From: Buttiauxella izardii
GTDB taxonomy: Bacteria; Pseudomonadota; Gammaproteobacteria; Enterobacterales; Enterobacteriaceae
Length of the DNA stretch: 64,000 nt
Direction: 5' to 3'
Assembly (NCBI RefSeq): GCF_003601925.1
Contig: NZ_QZWH01000020.1
Location: 56,029 to 120,028, forward strand
Part shown: positions 1-10,202 of the stretch, in pieces
How positions within the stretch are numbered: the first letter of the stretch is position 1
How the letters are laid out: each line of letters begins with the position of its first letter
Position numbers and translations under genes: made by a program
The notes under the pieces: generated by a model
The model's input: the letters and a program-made list of their open reading frames with translations, nothing else
Databases searched by the model: none
What the model was told of the DNA's origin: nothing

Positions 1-1
1 C

Positions 2-1081
2 GACTCTCGCGAAGGCATTGAGCGCGCGAACCGCATCATCATGAATGACCTGCCGGAGAATATCCGCACCATTCGCATCACCGAAACGCGCCTCAACCTG
101 CCGCAGGTAACGACCGAAACCGATGTCTCCAGCCTCAAAAATCATCTGGAAGGCGAGCCGTTGGGGCATGAAACGCAACTGGTGCAAAAACGCGTCGAAC
201 CGGTGATCCCTGAGAAAACCGAGCAAGGGTATTTCATCGATAAATCGAAAGTGAATTTCTCGATTAATCCGGTGCTGAATCAGTCGGTTGGCGGCCCTGA
301 AAGCTTCTATATGTATCAGGTTGGCGTGATGGGCAATGCCGACTGGTGGGTCACGGATCACCTGCTGACCACCGGCAGCGTGTTTGCCAACATCGCCAAT
401 AACTACGACAAATTTAACTACACCAACCCGCCGAACGACTCGACGCTGCCGCGTGTGCGTACCCACGTGCGCGACTACGTCGAGAACGATGTCTACGTCA
501 ACAACCTGCAAGCCAACTACTTCCAGTATCTGGGCAACAGTTGGTACGGCCAGGTTTACGGCGGCTATCTCGAAACCATGTACGGCGGCGTGGGCGCGGA
601 AGTGTTGTACCGCCCGGTCGACAGCAACTGGGCGATTGGTGCCAACGCTAACTACGTCAAACAGCGTGACTGGACCAGCTCGCTGGACATGATGAAATTC
701 ACCGATTACAACGCGCCAACCGGGCATCTCACCGCTTACTGGACGCCGCCGTTTGCCGAAGATGTGCTGGTGAAAATGAGCGTCGGCCAATATCTGGCGA
801 AAGATAAAGGCGGCACGCTGGAAATCTCCAAACGCTTCGACAGCGGCGTGGTCGTCGGTACCTACGCGACCATCACCAACGTCTCGAAAGAAGAGTACGG
901 GGAAGGGGATTTCACCAAAGGTTTCTACGTCAATGTGCCGCTGGATATCTTCTCGTCCTCACCAACCCGCAGCCGTGCGCAAGTAAGCTGGACGCCACTA
1001 ACGCGTGACGGTGGACAAATGCTGGGACGCAAGTTTGAGCTATACGGCATGACCAGCGACCGGGATATTAATTTCCGCTAA
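2..1081 (+). CDS. yjbH: YjbH/GfcD-family exopolysaccharide-associated outer-membrane protein (5' truncated by window)
   Basis: The frame is open from base 2, so this is the C-terminal part (about 359 codons) of a larger protein; YjbH of E. coli is about 700 residues. The visible part is rich in aromatic and glycine residues in alternating patterns, as in beta-barrel strands, and ends in Phe-Arg. YjbH belongs to the yjbEFGH operon linked to an exopolysaccharide, and GfcD is its group 4 capsule paralogue. The other yjb genes would lie left of the window. Family assignment rests on recalled similarity. YjbH rather than GfcD is the weaker part of the call. Confidence 0.75.
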   Translation, partial: DSREGIERANRIIMNDLPENIRTIRITETRLNLPQVTTETDVSSLKNHLEGEPLGHETQLVQKRVEPVIPEKTEQGYFIDKSKVNFSINPVLNQSVGGPESFYMYQVGVMGNADWWVTDHLLTTGSVFANIANNYDKFNYTNPPNDSTLPRVRTHVRDYVENDVYVNNLQANYFQYLGNSWYGQVYGGYLETMYGGVGAEVLYRPVDSNWAIGANANYVKQRDWTSSLDMMKFTDYNAPTGHLTAYWTPPFAEDVLVKMSVGQYLAKDKGGTLEISKRFDSGVVVGTYATITNVSKEEYGEGDFTKGFYVNVPLDIFSSSPTRSRAQVSWTPLTRDGGQMLGRKFELYGMTSDRDINFR

Positions 1082-1090
1082 AGCAAAATC

Positions 1091-1108
1091 GGGTGGCAAG
1101 TGCCACCC
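1091..1108 (+). terminator. Hairpin just after yjbH
   Basis: A perfect 8-bp stem (GGGTGGCA/TGCCACCC) with a 2-nt loop begins 10 bp after the yjbH stop. There is only a weak T tract after it, so it may be a weak terminator or a 3'-end stabilising hairpin. The rest of the gap to 1378 is AT-rich, shows no other gene, and presumably holds the promoter of the next gene. Confidence 0.45.
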
Positions 1109-1378
1109 AAAACTTCTCACGACAAATTGATTAACTGGAAACTTTTGGCGCTTTAAAAATGCGAATTTGCAGCGTTACATTTTCATTTTGCGAGTCGGGT
1201 TCTGAAGCTGTAAACAACTTTAAAAATCGATGAAATCCTCGTTTTTCTCTGTGCTATGGTTCTTCTCGCGCAGATATTTAAGCCATTACAAGTACCGCTA
1301 ATATCGGGAGGGTGGCGAAAAAATACGCTGGCTTAAAAAGGGAAAATAAGCATACTTGGGATAAGGATTTCACCACAG

Positions 1379-1990
1379 ATGACGCCAAAATTGATCAGCG
1401 ATACGGAATTTAACCGGTTACTCAACATCTCTGAACGTAACCATGAACGCACGGAAGCCTTTCTGTCAAAGGGCGCATCACTCTTTAGCTTACCTGGATA
1501 TGTTCCACCGCCTGGCTATTGTTTAATGATGGCGCTTGATGGCAAACAATGCCGCCTGATTAAAGATGGCATCACGGCGTATGCGGTAAAAATCATCACC
1601 GGAAAATATATCGTGCCGGAGAAAACGCACTGTACGCAGGTGATGGTCTGGAGAACATTCTTGCCGGAGTACCAGGCTGCATTGCATGGGCTGGCGAAGT
1701 TGTTTTTTGCGTGGTTATTGGAAACTTACGAAATCATCGTGACGGATCAGGAACAGACGGGTGACGGTCGCCGTTTCTGGGAATACCGTATTAACGATGC
1801 GATTGCCGATCCGCAGTACGAAGTCATGATTTGGGATGGCACAAAAGAAAAGGGCGAACTGTCGCTTATCCAAAGCTCCGAGGAGTTTGTCAGCAAATGG
1901 TCGCCTTACGCATGGGGAATCAATCCCGAAATTCACCCGCAGCGGCTGTTGGTGATCAGCAAGGTTAAAGCGGCTAATCCACCGGAATAA
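1379..1990 (+). CDS. Hypothetical protein, 203 aa
   Basis: I do not recognise this protein. It has no signal peptide or membrane segment. The middle section (about residues 95-135) has a helix-like stretch followed by a segment reading [20 protein letters not shown], a pattern that reminds me of GNAT-fold proteins found in some phages; that is only an impression. The ATG follows a weak purine stretch (ataaggat). The gene stands alone between the yjb and phn loci, has its own AT-rich upstream region, and its last 17 bp overlap the convergent end of phnP. This suggests an accessory gene acquired between two conserved blocks. Confidence 0.7.
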   Translation: MTPKLISDTEFNRLLNISERNHERTEAFLSKGASLFSLPGYVPPPGYCLMMALDGKQCRLIKDGITAYAVKIITGKYIVPEKTHCTQVMVWRTFLPEYQAALHGLAKLFFAWLLETYEIIVTDQEQTGDGRRFWEYRINDAIADPQYEVMIWDGTKEKGELSLIQSSEEFVSKWSPYAWGINPEIHPQRLLVISKVKAANPPE

Positions 1991-2732
1991 CCATCCCATC
2001 AAACCCCGCCTCAAACCCTTGCGGCAGCTCATTTTCCATTAGCCAGCAATCGAACTGGTGGCTGATGTGCGTGAGGATCACGCGCGGGCAGCCGAGGTGT
2101 TGGTTCAATTCGATAACGGTATTCAAATCGCAATGGTTTTTCGGCGTTTGCGGGCGCGGTTCATGGCTGCAATCAATCACTATCACCTGCGGCTTGTTGT
2201 TGGCTAAAAACTTCAGCGTTTTTTCTGGCAAACCGGCGGTGTCACACAGCCACGCTACGCGGCTGTGCGGGGTTTCAAACAGATAACCGAACGTGAGTTT
2301 GGAATGGTTAAGCGGCAATGGTGTGATGCGTAATGCTTGCAGCGTAAAACCCACAAACGGCTCAAGCGTGTGGCTGAAATCCAGAATCCCAGGGTGCTTA
2401 AACAGGTCATCGCAGCCCAGTTCATCTGGCGGGCCGTACACCGGGATTTTTTCGCCCACGCCCCAGCGCAGCGGGAACAAGCCCTGAACGTGGTCCATAT
2501 GGTAATGCGTGAGCAAAAACTGCTGAAAATCCCCCGGCTGCCAGTGTTCCATTAAATCGGGAATACCCGCATCGAGCAGCGTCACCGCATCGTTGAACTT
2601 CACCACCGCGCTACACGGTTTGCGGCGGTATTGCGGATTGTTGCGAGCACGCTCGCAGGCTGCACAAAAACAACCAAAGGCGGGGACGAGCTGTGCGCCG
2701 CCCGTTCCGCTAAGGGTTAGCGTCAGAGACAC
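1974..2732 (-). CDS. phnP: PhnP, phosphoribosyl 1,2-cyclic phosphate phosphodiesterase
   Basis: PhnP opens the 5-phosphoribosyl 1,2-cyclic phosphate made by C-P lyase to ribose 1,5-bisphosphate. The 252-residue protein is a metallo-beta-lactamase-fold hydrolase. The metal site HYHMDH is at residues 76-81, with later His and Asp ligands, for example in the LNHSK and CDTAG segments. Cys21, Cys23 and Cys26 match the structural zinc site known for E. coli PhnP. It is the last gene of the phn operon, overlaps phnO by 23 bp, and runs convergently into the 3' end of the unrecognised gene at 1379-1990. Confidence 0.95.
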   Translation of the reverse strand: MSLTLTLSGTGGAQLVPAFGCFCAACERARNNPQYRRKPCSAVVKFNDAVTLLDAGIPDLMEHWQPGDFQQFLLTHYHMDHVQGLFPLRWGVGEKIPVYGPPDELGCDDLFKHPGILDFSHTLEPFVGFTLQALRITPLPLNHSKLTFGYLFETPHSRVAWLCDTAGLPEKTLKFLANNKPQVIVIDCSHEPRPQTPKNHCDLNTVIELNQHLGCPRVILTHISHQFDCWLMENELPQGFEAGFDGMVIPVD

Positions 2733-3177
2733 GGTTTATCTCCACCGGTTTGGTAAAGCGGAAATGGGTATTTTGATACCCTTCGCGCTGATAGAAACGG
2801 TGGGCGTCGAGGCGTTTGGCGCTGGTGGAAAGCTCGGTGAGTTCCGCTCCCGCAATACGCGCCTGCTCTTCGGCCCAGGCTAATAATTTGCTGCCCACGC
2901 CGTGGCCGCGTGCGGCGGGCATCACCACTAATTCCTGGATTTCACCGACCCAATTCACATGGTGCAGGTGAAATTGCATGTGCAGACTGATCATGCCAAC
3001 AACTTCGCCGTTAAGTAGCGCAAGTTGGTAGCATAAGTTGTGATCGTCGAGGTTCGCGGCAAAGCCAACGTTAAAGGCCTGGCGGTTAAATTCCGCCTGT
3101 TTTAGCTCGCAAATCAAAGCATAAACGGCATCGCTATCAGCTATTGTGGCGCGGCGAAATTCAAGGGTGTCAGGCAT
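2710..3177 (-). CDS. phnO: PhnO, aminoalkylphosphonate N-acetyltransferase
   Basis: A GNAT-superfamily enzyme of 155 residues; the E. coli protein is 144. PhnO acetylates the amino group of aminoalkylphosphonates, such as aminomethylphosphonate, with acetyl-CoA so that C-P lyase can use them. The acetyl-CoA binding motif appears as [10 protein letters not shown] after the conserved strand [10 protein letters not shown]. The C-terminus extends about 8 residues beyond the E. coli protein and overlaps the start of phnP. It is separated from phnN by a 108-bp gap that contains a REP pair, so its expression may partly uncouple from upstream genes. Confidence 0.93.
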   Translation of the reverse strand: MPDTLEFRRATIADSDAVYALICELKQAEFNRQAFNVGFAANLDDHNLCYQLALLNGEVVGMISLHMQFHLHHVNWVGEIQELVVMPAARGHGVGSKLLAWAEEQARIAGAELTELSTSAKRLDAHRFYQREGYQNTHFRFTKPVEINRVSDANP

Positions 3178-3202
3178 GGCGCGGTTCCTTGTGAATTTGG
3201 TA

Positions 3203-3274
3203 GATGACGCTAACGCTTCTCCACCCTACAAAATCATGCACTTGTAGGTCGGATAAGCGTTAGCGTCATCCGAC
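3203..3274. repeat. REP/BIME-like inverted pair between phnN and phnO
   Basis: Two oppositely oriented units with the core GTAGGTCGGATAAGCG...GCGTCATCCGAC face each other across about 12 bp. The left unit (3203-3230) reads as the inverse of the right unit (3243-3274). This is the general form of enterobacterial REP elements, and the same core recurs at about eight places in the window, always between or at the ends of genes. Within the phn transcript it would fold into a stable hairpin. Confidence 0.8.
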
Positions 3275-3285
3275 ATTAAAGCAAT

Positions 3286-3819
3286 TCAATAGACCAAACG
3301 CATAAACGATAAGACAGACTCCGCCAGACTGCCATCGTTGTTAAGTATGAAACACTCGCTGGAATCAGGGGCGTAAAACGCTGCGCGTTGCAGGCGCTGC
3401 TCGATTTGCAGCGGTGTTTCCCGTCCGCGCGTTTCAAGGCGCTGGCGCAAAACGTCCGTCGAAACGTGCAGGCAAATCGGCACCAGCGCTTTGCCGTAAC
3501 GCGCCCGCGCCTGGGCTAAATGCTGGCGCGAACCGTTGACCACCACATCCAGCCCGGAATCGAGCCAGATATCCAGCTCGATACCCACGCCGTAACGTTG
3601 GTGATGCGCCTGCCAACACAGGGCAAACAGCCCCTGTTTCTGGCGCTGAGTGAACTCCGTTTCGCTCAGGGCGACATGGTTTTCGCAGCCCGCATCGGCG
3701 GCGCGGGTAATGTAGCGATGCGCCACCAATAGTTGATTATTCTCCTGCTGGCGCAGCGCGCCGAGCAGGCTGTCTTTCCCGGAGCCGGACGGCCCCATCA
3801 ACCAGACTATTTTGCTCAT
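3286..3819 (-). CDS. phnN: PhnN, ribose 1,5-bisphosphate phosphokinase
   Basis: PhnN phosphorylates ribose 1,5-bisphosphate with ATP to give PRPP, returning the ribose from C-P lyase metabolism to nucleotide synthesis. The 177-residue protein has a P-loop GPSGSGKD at residues 9-16 and is guanylate-kinase-like in overall pattern. Its ATG shares one base with the phnM stop codon (TGATG), indicating translational coupling. Length is close to the E. coli enzyme (185). Confidence 0.95.
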   Translation of the reverse strand: MSKIVWLMGPSGSGKDSLLGALRQQENNQLLVAHRYITRAADAGCENHVALSETEFTQRQKQGLFALCWQAHHQRYGVGIELDIWLDSGLDVVVNGSRQHLAQARARYGKALVPICLHVSTDVLRQRLETRGRETPLQIEQRLQRAAFYAPDSSECFILNNDGSLAESVLSFMRLVY

Positions 3820-4955
3820 CAGAACACCCGTATTCCCTGACGCCAGACGTGTCCGACGTGAACGTGGTCGCCATGCTGATGCGCCAGCACCAAATCGGCA
3901 CGTTTGCCTTCTGCGAGCACTCCGCGATCGTCCAGATTCAGCGCTTTCGCCGGGTTGCGCGTCACCAGCGCCACGGCTTGTGGCAAGGTGAAACGGTTGG
4001 AATCATCGTTTGCCACGCGGAACGCCGCATCCAGCAGGCTCGCCGGGTAATAATCGGATGAAAGAATATCCAGCAGGCCAACTTGCGCGAGCTGATGCGC
4101 GGCGACGTTGCCGGAATGCGAGCCGCCTCGCACAATGTTTGGCGCGCCCATTAACACGCTCAAACCATGCTGGCGCGAGGCCTGCGCGGCTTCCAGCGTG
4201 GTCGGGAATTCTGCGATCACGCTTCCAAGTTCATAAGATTCTGCGACGTGCGCGGATGTTGCGTCGTCGTGGCTGGCGAGGGAAATATTGCGCGCGCGGC
4301 ACTCGGCGGCAATCGCCAGGCGGTTGGGTTGCGACCAGCGTTCAGCCAGCGCCAGTTGCTCCGCTTCATAGCTGTCCATATCGGCGTCGTTAAGCTGATA
4401 TTTTCCCTGGTAATATTCGCGATATTTCAAAAGATTAGAAAACTGGCGCTGGCCCGGTGAATGGTCCATCAACGACACCAGCGACACACCGCCACGGTCA
4501 ATCAGCTGCTGGAACAGCGGCAGCGTGGTGTGGTGCGGCAGTTCGCAGCGCAGATGCAAACGGTGCTCGGCACGGTTCACCCCACGCGCCTGGCTGTCCA
4601 TCACCGCGTTGATCATCTTCTCGAGATTTTCCAGTCGGTCGCCACCGTCGCGTACATCCCCCAGCGCGACGGCGTCCAGCACCGTGGTGATGCCGCTCGC
4701 CACCATTAAGGCGTCGTGGCTGCTCATTGCCGAATGTGCGGGCCAGTCGACTTTTGGGCGCGGGGTGAAGAATTTATCGAGGTTATCGGTATGCAATTCG
4801 ATAAGCCCCGGCAGCAGCCAGCCGCCTTCGCCGTCCAGCGCCTGCGGCAACTGGCTTTGGCTGTCGGCAAAGTTACGAATCACGCCATCGGCCACTTCCA
4901 GCGAGCCGTTGATCACTTCGTTTTCCAGCACCAGTTTGACGTTATTAATGATCAT
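3819..4955 (-). CDS. phnM: PhnM, alpha-D-ribose 1-methylphosphonate 5-triphosphate diphosphatase
   Basis: PhnM removes pyrophosphate from ribose 1-methylphosphonate 5-triphosphate before the C-P bond is broken. It is an amidohydrolase-superfamily protein; the metal-site segment ELHTDNLDK is near residue 60. The frame is open further upstream to 5048, but the start at 4955 gives 378 residues, the exact length of E. coli PhnM, and the start ATGATCATTAAT overlaps the end of phnL by 11 bp. The extra upstream codons lie inside phnL and have no support. Confidence 0.95.
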   Translation of the reverse strand: MIINNVKLVLENEVINGSLEVADGVIRNFADSQSQLPQALDGEGGWLLPGLIELHTDNLDKFFTPRPKVDWPAHSAMSSHDALMVASGITTVLDAVALGDVRDGGDRLENLEKMINAVMDSQARGVNRAEHRLHLRCELPHHTTLPLFQQLIDRGGVSLVSLMDHSPGQRQFSNLLKYREYYQGKYQLNDADMDSYEAEQLALAERWSQPNRLAIAAECRARNISLASHDDATSAHVAESYELGSVIAEFPTTLEAAQASRQHGLSVLMGAPNIVRGGSHSGNVAAHQLAQVGLLDILSSDYYPASLLDAAFRVANDDSNRFTLPQAVALVTRNPAKALNLDDRGVLAEGKRADLVLAHQHGDHVHVGHVWRQGIRVF

Positions 4956-5646
4956 TTTTAGCCTCAACGGTTGCCATATTGTGTAAACGATCTGCCACCT
5001 GGTTGCGCACGCTTTCATCGTGGAAAATCCCGACCACCGCCGCACCACGTTGTTTTGCTTCCATAATCAGCGCGACTACGGCGGCGCTGTTTTTTGCATC
5101 CAGCGAGGCGGTTGGTTCATCGAGTAGCAAAATTGGGTAATCGACGATAAAGCCACGGGCGATGTTCACGCGCTGCTGTTCACCGCCGGAAAAGGTTGAT
5201 GGTGCGAGATTCCACAGGCGTTCCGGCACATTCAGGCGGGTCAGCAGCATCGACGCTTTGTCTTCACAAACGTCACGCGACACACCCAAATCCAGCAGCG
5301 GCTGCATCACCACTTCGAGTGCAGAAATCCGCGGGATGACGCGCAAAAACTGGCTCACCCAACCGATGGTCTGGCGGCGCACCGCTAATACGTCACGCGC
5401 TGGAGCCTGCACAATGTCGAGCCATTCGTCGTTATGCTTCACCCAAATATGCCCTTCGTCCGGCAAATAGTTGGCGTACAGCGAGCGCAAAAGCGTGGAT
5501 TTCCCGCTGCCGGAATGGCCGTGCAGCACCACACATTCGCCGGATTTTACTTCCAGCGTGGCATTTGCCAGTACCGGCAAACGGATGCCATGCTGGTGGT
5601 GTAACACAAAGGTTTTGCTCAGGTTTTCAACCCGTAATCTGGTCAT
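4945..5646 (-). CDS. phnL: PhnL, ABC-type ATP-binding subunit of the C-P lyase system
   Basis: An ABC ATPase domain of 233 residues with Walker [10 protein letters not shown], signature [14 protein letters not shown] and Walker [13 protein letters not shown]. Despite its family, PhnL is not a transporter subunit. It is required with PhnG, PhnH and PhnI for making the ribose-phosphonate triphosphate intermediate, and associates with the C-P lyase core complex. A 111-bp gap carrying a BIME separates it from phnK. Confidence 0.95.
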   Translation of the reverse strand: MTRLRVENLSKTFVLHHQHGIRLPVLANATLEVKSGECVVLHGHSGSGKSTLLRSLYANYLPDEGHIWVKHNDEWLDIVQAPARDVLAVRRQTIGWVSQFLRVIPRISALEVVMQPLLDLGVSRDVCEDKASMLLTRLNVPERLWNLAPSTFSGGEQQRVNIARGFIVDYPILLLDEPTASLDAKNSAAVVALIMEAKQRGAAVVGIFHDESVRNQVADRLHNMATVEAKNDH

Positions 5647-5673
5647 GAAATTTCCTTAAAACGGATGCCAAAT

Positions 5674-5753
5674 TGTCGGATGACGGCTGCGCCTTATCCG
5701 ACCTACCGTGTTTTTGTAGGTCGGATAAGACGCGTCAGCGTCGTCATCCGACA
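5674..5753. repeat. BIME-like inverted REP pair between phnK and phnL
   Basis: Two units, TGTCGGATGACGG...TTATCCGACCTAC and TTGTAGGTCGGATAAGACGCG...GTCATCCGACA, are arranged head to head and together form a long palindrome that fills most of the phnK-phnL gap. It is the largest REP-type structure inside the phn operon and could act as a processing or stability element in the transcript. Confidence 0.85.
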
Positions 5754-5757
5754 AAAG

Positions 5758-6516
5758 TCAGTTCTGCAAAACGGAAGAAACCAACAACTGCGTATACGGG
5801 TGGTGCGGGTCGTCCAGCACACGGTCGGTCAGGCCGCTTTCCACCACTTGACCCTGTTTCATCACCAGCAGGCGGTCGGCCAGCAAACGCGCCACGCCCA
5901 AATCGTGGGTGACGATAATCACCGCCAGGTTCAGCTCGCGTACCAGGCCGCGCAACAGGTCGAGCAAACGCGCCTGTACCGAAACATCCAGCCCGCCGGT
6001 CGGTTCATCCATAAACACCAGTTTCGGATGCGTCACCAGGTTGCGGGCGATTTGCAGGCGTTGCTGCATGCCGCCGGAAAAGGTGGTTGGCAGGTCGTCG
6101 ATGCGCGAGGCCGGGATTTCCACCTCTTCTAACCAGCGTTCAGCGGTGGCGCGAATGTCGCCGTAATGGCGCGCACCCGTTGCCATCAAACGCTCGCCGA
6201 TGTTGCCGCCCGCTGAAACGTGGCGGCGCAGGCCATCCATTGCATGTTGGTGAACCACGCCCCATTCGGTGCGCAGCAGGCGGCGGCGCTCGCCTTCGCT
6301 CATGTCGTAGAGCGAGGAATCGAGGTACACCACTTCGCCGTTTTGCGGCGCGAGGCGGGCAGAAATAGATTTCAGCAACGTGGTTTTACCGGAGCCAGAT
6401 TCGCCGACAATTCCCAACACTTCGCCAGGATAAAGCTCGAATGACACGTCGCTGAAGCCTTTACCGGGGGCATAAAGGTGCGTCAGGTTATTGACGGAAA
6501 GTAACGGTTGAGTCAT
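5758..6516 (-). CDS. phnK: PhnK, ABC-type ATP-binding protein of the C-P lyase complex
   Basis: PhnK is an ABC ATPase that docks on the PhnGHIJ core near PhnJ; it does not take part in import. The 252 residues contain Walker A GESGSGKTT, signature FSGGMQQRLQIARN and Walker B LVFMDEPTGGLD. The frame is open up to 6651, but the start at 6516 gives the E. coli length and overlaps phnJ by 4 bp (ATGA), the typical coupling in this operon. The upstream codons lie within phnJ in another frame. Confidence 0.95.
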   Translation of the reverse strand: MTQPLLSVNNLTHLYAPGKGFSDVSFELYPGEVLGIVGESGSGKTTLLKSISARLAPQNGEVVYLDSSLYDMSEGERRRLLRTEWGVVHQHAMDGLRRHVSAGGNIGERLMATGARHYGDIRATAERWLEEVEIPASRIDDLPTTFSGGMQQRLQIARNLVTHPKLVFMDEPTGGLDVSVQARLLDLLRGLVRELNLAVIIVTHDLGVARLLADRLLVMKQGQVVESGLTDRVLDDPHHPYTQLLVSSVLQN

Positions 6517-7361
6517 TTGCTTGCGGCCTCGCTGTTCTGGCGGCAGAAATCGGTATCGGAGCAGACGAACATGCGGCTGCCCGCATCGTCGAGCACCACT
6601 TCGTCGAGGTAGCTGTGGTGCGAGCCGCAAATCGCGCACGGTTCTTCCCACGCCTGGACGGTGAACGGATAGTCGTCAAAATCGAGGCTTTCGACGCGGG
6701 TATACGGCGGCACCGCGTAAATGCGCTTTTCACGCCCGGCACCGAACAGTTGCAGCGCGGGCATCATGTCCATTTTCGGGTTGTCGAATTTCGGGATCGG
6801 CGACGGGTCCATCACGTAGCGCTCGTTCACTTTCACCGGGTAGGCGTAAGTGGTGGCGATATGGCCGAAACGGGCGATGTCTTCGTACAATTTCACCTGC
6901 ATCACGCCGTATTCTTCCAGCGCGTGCATGGTGCGGGTTTCGGTTTCACGCGGTTCGATAAAACGCAGCGGCTCGGGGATCGGCACCTGATAAATCAGGA
7001 TTTGATCTTCCGTCAGCGGCGTTTCCGGGATGCGGTGGCGGGTTTGAATCAGCGTGGCATCGGCGGTGGATTCGGTGGTCGCCACGTCCGTCACGCGCTT
7101 GAAGAAGTTACGAATCGACACGGCGTTGGTGGTGTCATCCGCGCCCTGGTCGATCACTTTCAGCACGTCGTTTTCGCCAATCACGCTGGCGGTAATTTGA
7201 ATGCCGCCCGTTCCCCAGCCGTACGGCATCGGCATTTCACGCCCGCCAAACGGCACCTGGTAACCAGGGATCGCCACCGCTTTGAGAATCGCGCGGCGCA
7301 GGGTGCGCTTGGTTTGCTCATCAAGATACGCAAAGTTGTAGCCGGTCAGTGCCTTAGTCAC
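6513..7361 (-). CDS. phnJ: PhnJ, carbon-phosphorus lyase, radical-SAM catalytic subunit
   Basis: PhnJ cleaves the C-P bond of 5-phospho-ribose 1-methylphosphonate, releasing methane (or another alkane) and cyclic ribose phosphate, using S-adenosylmethionine and a [4Fe-4S] cluster. In its 282 residues, Cys242, Cys245, Cys267 and Cys273 match the conserved cysteines of the family (241, 244, 266 and 272 in E. coli), and Gly33 in AIPGYQVPFGG matches the glycine that carries the radical. It overlaps phnI by 8 bp and phnK by 4 bp. All residues expected for activity are present. Confidence 0.97.
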   Translation of the reverse strand: MTKALTGYNFAYLDEQTKRTLRRAILKAVAIPGYQVPFGGREMPMPYGWGTGGIQITASVIGENDVLKVIDQGADDTTNAVSIRNFFKRVTDVATTESTADATLIQTRHRIPETPLTEDQILIYQVPIPEPLRFIEPRETETRTMHALEEYGVMQVKLYEDIARFGHIATTYAYPVKVNERYVMDPSPIPKFDNPKMDMMPALQLFGAGREKRIYAVPPYTRVESLDFDDYPFTVQAWEEPCAICGSHHSYLDEVVLDDAGSRMFVCSDTDFCRQNSEAASK

Positions 7362-8424
7362 GATTACGCTCCTTTTGCAGGCGTTTGAGCAGTTCCAGTT
7401 CGGCCTGGAAATCGACGTAGTGCGGCAGTTTCAGGTGCGATACAAACCCGGCGGCTTCGACGTTATCGGCGTGTGCCAGCACGAACTCTTCGTCCTGCGC
7501 CGGGCCTGCCACCGTTTCGTCGTAGTCCGGCGCTTGCAATGCGCGGTCAACCAGCGCCATTGCCATGGCTTTGCGTTCGCTCATGCCGAACACCAGCCCG
7601 TAGCCGCGTGTGAAGTGCGGATCTTCATTTTCCGGGGCCACAAAGCCATTCACCATTTCGCACTCGGTTAGCAGCAGTTCGCCGATGTTCACCGCAAAAC
7701 CCAGCTCTTCCGGCACGATTTCGATATCCACGTAGCCGCTGCGAATCTCGCCAGCGAACGGGTGGTTGCGCCCGTAACCGCGCTGGGTGGAGTAGGCGAG
7801 AGCCAGTAAATAGCCCTCGTCGCCGCGCACCAGTTGTTGCAGGCGCGAGGAGCGCGAACACGGGTAAACCGGCGGCTGGCGGGTGATGTCGTCAGGTTTT
7901 TCGCCGTTGTCTTCTTCGGCTTTCGCCAGCCCTTGTTTTGCCAGCAGGCTGAAAACGTGCGGCGCGGGTTCGGCGTGGTCGTCAGCGGTTTTCAACTGCG
8001 GCGCTTCACCGTTTGCCAGCAGGGTGAAATCCAGCAGGCGGTGGGTGTAATCGTAAGTCGGGCCGAGCAGTTGCCCGCCGGGTACGTCTTTATAAACGGC
8101 GGAAATACGGCGCTCGATGCGCATCTCGGCGGTGTTCAGCGGTTCGCTCACCGCCAGGCGCGGCAGCGTGGTGCGATAAGCGCGCAGCAGAAAGATGGCT
8201 TCCACCATGTCGCCGCTGGCCTGCTTGATGGCGAGTGCGGCAAGTTCACGGTCGGCAATGCCGCCTTCGGTCATCACGCGATCCACCGCCAGGCCAAGCT
8301 GCTGCTCGATTTGCGCGACGCTCAATTCCGCCAGATTCTGGCTGCCACGGCGGTTGTGTTCCTGCAATTCATGGGCGGCGGCAATCGCCTTCTCGCCCCC
8401 TTTGACGGCGACGTACATCAGCAC
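7354..8424 (-). CDS. phnI: PhnI, C-P lyase core subunit (nucleosidase)
   Basis: PhnI has nucleosidase activity and, with PhnG, PhnH and PhnL, displaces adenine from MgATP with methylphosphonate. The 356-residue length matches the family (354 in E. coli). It overlaps phnH by 7 bp and phnJ by 8 bp. The sequence is colinear with E. coli PhnI from the first residues ([11 protein letters not shown]) with no internal gap. The start used is the only ATG near the phnH stop. Confidence 0.95.
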   Translation of the reverse strand: MLMYVAVKGGEKAIAAAHELQEHNRRGSQNLAELSVAQIEQQLGLAVDRVMTEGGIADRELAALAIKQASGDMVEAIFLLRAYRTTLPRLAVSEPLNTAEMRIERRISAVYKDVPGGQLLGPTYDYTHRLLDFTLLANGEAPQLKTADDHAEPAPHVFSLLAKQGLAKAEEDNGEKPDDITRQPPVYPCSRSSRLQQLVRGDEGYLLALAYSTQRGYGRNHPFAGEIRSGYVDIEIVPEELGFAVNIGELLLTECEMVNGFVAPENEDPHFTRGYGLVFGMSERKAMAMALVDRALQAPDYDETVAGPAQDEEFVLAHADNVEAAGFVSHLKLPHYVDFQAELELLKRLQKERNRD

Positions 8425-9002
8425 ACCTCCACGTGAGTGGTGCGCGGGATGGCCAGCAGGCGATCGCCGCAGGTCAGAATCAGGTCGATGCCCAGCGGGA
8501 ACGGATGCGGGCGCTCGGTAAGTTCGTGAATAACGCAGTCAGGAAGTTGCGGGGCGATCATACGTTCTTCGCGGATGCCCGCGCCGGTTAAGCGCAACAT
8601 GCGCCCGCCGCTCAGGCTCGGCACCTGCAAAATCAGCGTGGCGCTGGTGTCGGGGGCCACGTCGGTTCCTTGTGCCAGCGCGTTGAGCTGCTCGGCTGAA
8701 ATGTGGCTGTCGGCCACCGCAAATTGCGCGTGTTCAGGCGTCAAGGAAACGGGTGCATTTGTATGGAATCGGACATTTTGCAGCGTGACGTCATTGCTCA
8801 GCGATTCGCTGACCCACACCGGCGTGTCGTTATCAGCCAGGGTTAATAACACGCTGGTGGACGCGACATTTAGCGGCTTCCAGCCATGTTGCAGGGAATG
8901 CAGCGCGACGATGACGCCCGGCTCGCTCATCGCTTTTAGCAGGCGACGGAAGCTCTGTTGGGCATCCTGCACGGGCAGGTTAAAAGCGGTCATTAAGGTC
9001 AT
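8418..9002 (-). CDS. phnH: PhnH, C-P lyase core subunit
   Basis: PhnH is a non-catalytic structural subunit of the PhnGHIJ core, with a fold related to PLP-dependent transferases but without PLP. The 194 residues equal the E. coli length. It overlaps phnG by 4 bp (ATGA) and phnI by 7 bp. No anomalies are visible. Confidence 0.95.
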   Translation of the reverse strand: MTLMTAFNLPVQDAQQSFRRLLKAMSEPGVIVALHSLQHGWKPLNVASTSVLLTLADNDTPVWVSESLSNDVTLQNVRFHTNAPVSLTPEHAQFAVADSHISAEQLNALAQGTDVAPDTSATLILQVPSLSGGRMLRLTGAGIREERMIAPQLPDCVIHELTERPHPFPLGIDLILTCGDRLLAIPRTTHVEVC

Positions 9003-9460
9003 GCGTTATCTCCGCGAACCAGCGTGAAGAAGTCCACCCGGCTGCTATTAATTTGTGCGCGGCGGGCAGCAAGGCGCTGTTCCCGGTTGGCGGCCAGTGG
9101 GGCTATTACTGTTTCTTGTAAAGTCTGAAACCGGACACTCTCTTGCATCAGCGCGTCGATCACGGCGCACAGTTCGGCGTGGGCTTTGTCGCGCCCGGCG
9201 ATGTAGCTGTAGCCGTAAGTGCCGTTGGCGAGCTGGATGACGGCGCGGGTCAGCGTGGTGTCACCGGCAAAAAAGCGCTGCCCGGTTGCGCCCATACGCG
9301 CCTGGATTTGTGCAAGTCCGGTTTCGGCCTTGCGAATCACTTGATAATCAGGATTCAGCTTTTGTTCTGCCCAAATGGCCGCCAGTTCTGCTGGCTGGCT
9401 GTGAGCGAGAACCGCCATCCACTTCTGGCGCTGTGCGGTGTCAAAATGCGGTGCGTCCAT
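8999..9460 (-). CDS. phnG: PhnG, C-P lyase core subunit
   Basis: PhnG is a 153-residue subunit of the C-P lyase core (150 in E. coli), needed for forming ribose 1-methylphosphonate 5-triphosphate. It starts directly after the phnF stop (TAAATG) and overlaps phnH by 4 bp. A small protein without signal or membrane segments, as expected for a cytoplasmic complex subunit. Confidence 0.94.
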   Translation of the reverse strand: MDAPHFDTAQRQKWMAVLAHSQPAELAAIWAEQKLNPDYQVIRKAETGLAQIQARMGATGQRFFAGDTTLTRAVIQLANGTYGYSYIAGRDKAHAELCAVIDALMQESVRFQTLQETVIAPLAANREQRLAARRAQINSSRVDFFTLVRGDNA

Positions 9461-10186
9461 TTAGTGCTCCATGGTGAATTCAATCATGTCGGCGCGGGTC
9501 AGGCTGACGGAGTATTCCGCTGGCGCTGCGTCACCTTCATCGTGGTTAAGAGTGCGCACGCACAGCAGCGGAGCCATATTTGGGATCTCCAGCAGGCGGC
9601 TTTCTTTGGCCTGAGCGCGGCGGGCGCTGATGCGTGTTTGGGTGCGTTTGAGGCGGATTCCGAGCTGGTTTTGAATCACCTCGTGCAGCGAACCGCTGTT
9701 GAATTGTTGCAGCGTCGGCCACCAGGCCAGTTCGGCAAAATAATGGTCAATCAGGCACACCGCGATGCCGTTAACGCGGCGCAGCGTGCGCAGGTGAATA
9801 ATGTTCTCGCCTTCAGTGACGCCGAGCGCTTCCGCCACACTATTTGAGGCCGGGCGCAATACCGCGAGTAAACGCTCGCTGGTGGGGTGGCTTCCCTGGT
9901 CGAGCAGGTTCTGGCTAAAACGGGCCTGCGAATTTAACGGATAATCGAAGGGGCGCATCAGCACTAACACACCGACGCCCTGGCGGCGCTGCACCCAGCC
10001 TTTTTCGACGAGCTGGTCGATGGCGCGGCGCAGCGTGTGGCGGTTCACCTCATAACGCGCTGCCAGTTGGCTTTCGGCGGGCAAGTAGTCGCCACAGCGG
10101 TAGTTTTTACGTAGCTCCACTTCGAGCAGGGCGGCGATTTCCTGGTAACGCGTCGGGTAACTGGTCGGATGTCTGGATAAGTGCAT
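9461..10186 (-). CDS. phnF: PhnF, GntR/HutC-family transcriptional regulator
   Basis: An N-terminal winged helix (about residues 1-70, with the recognition segment NRHTLRRAIDQL) precedes a C-terminal UTRA ligand-binding domain ending in SLTRADMIEFTMEH. The frame is open to 10270, but the start at 10186 gives 241 residues, the E. coli length, and begins MHLSRHPTSYPTRYQ as in the family. PhnF is believed to repress or modulate the operon in which it lies; its ligand is not settled. It follows phnE by 16 bp. Confidence 0.94.
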   Translation of the reverse strand: MHLSRHPTSYPTRYQEIAALLEVELRKNYRCGDYLPAESQLAARYEVNRHTLRRAIDQLVEKGWVQRRQGVGVLVLMRPFDYPLNSQARFSQNLLDQGSHPTSERLLAVLRPASNSVAEALGVTEGENIIHLRTLRRVNGIAVCLIDHYFAELAWWPTLQQFNSGSLHEVIQNQLGIRLKRTQTRISARRAQAKESRLLEIPNMAPLLCVRTLNHDEGDAAPAEYSVSLTRADMIEFTMEH

Positions 10187-10202
10187 TTTCAACAAAGCCT
10201 CG

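Noticed and set aside
4956..5048. Longer N-terminus for PhnM
   Set aside because: The extra 31 codons lie inside phnL in another frame; the internal start gives the exact family length and N-terminus.
9143..9847. 234-codon plus-strand frame opposite phnG and phnF
   Set aside because: Lies fully antisense to two well-supported genes with overlap-coupled starts; composition (His, Gln, Val) is typical of reverse-strand reading.
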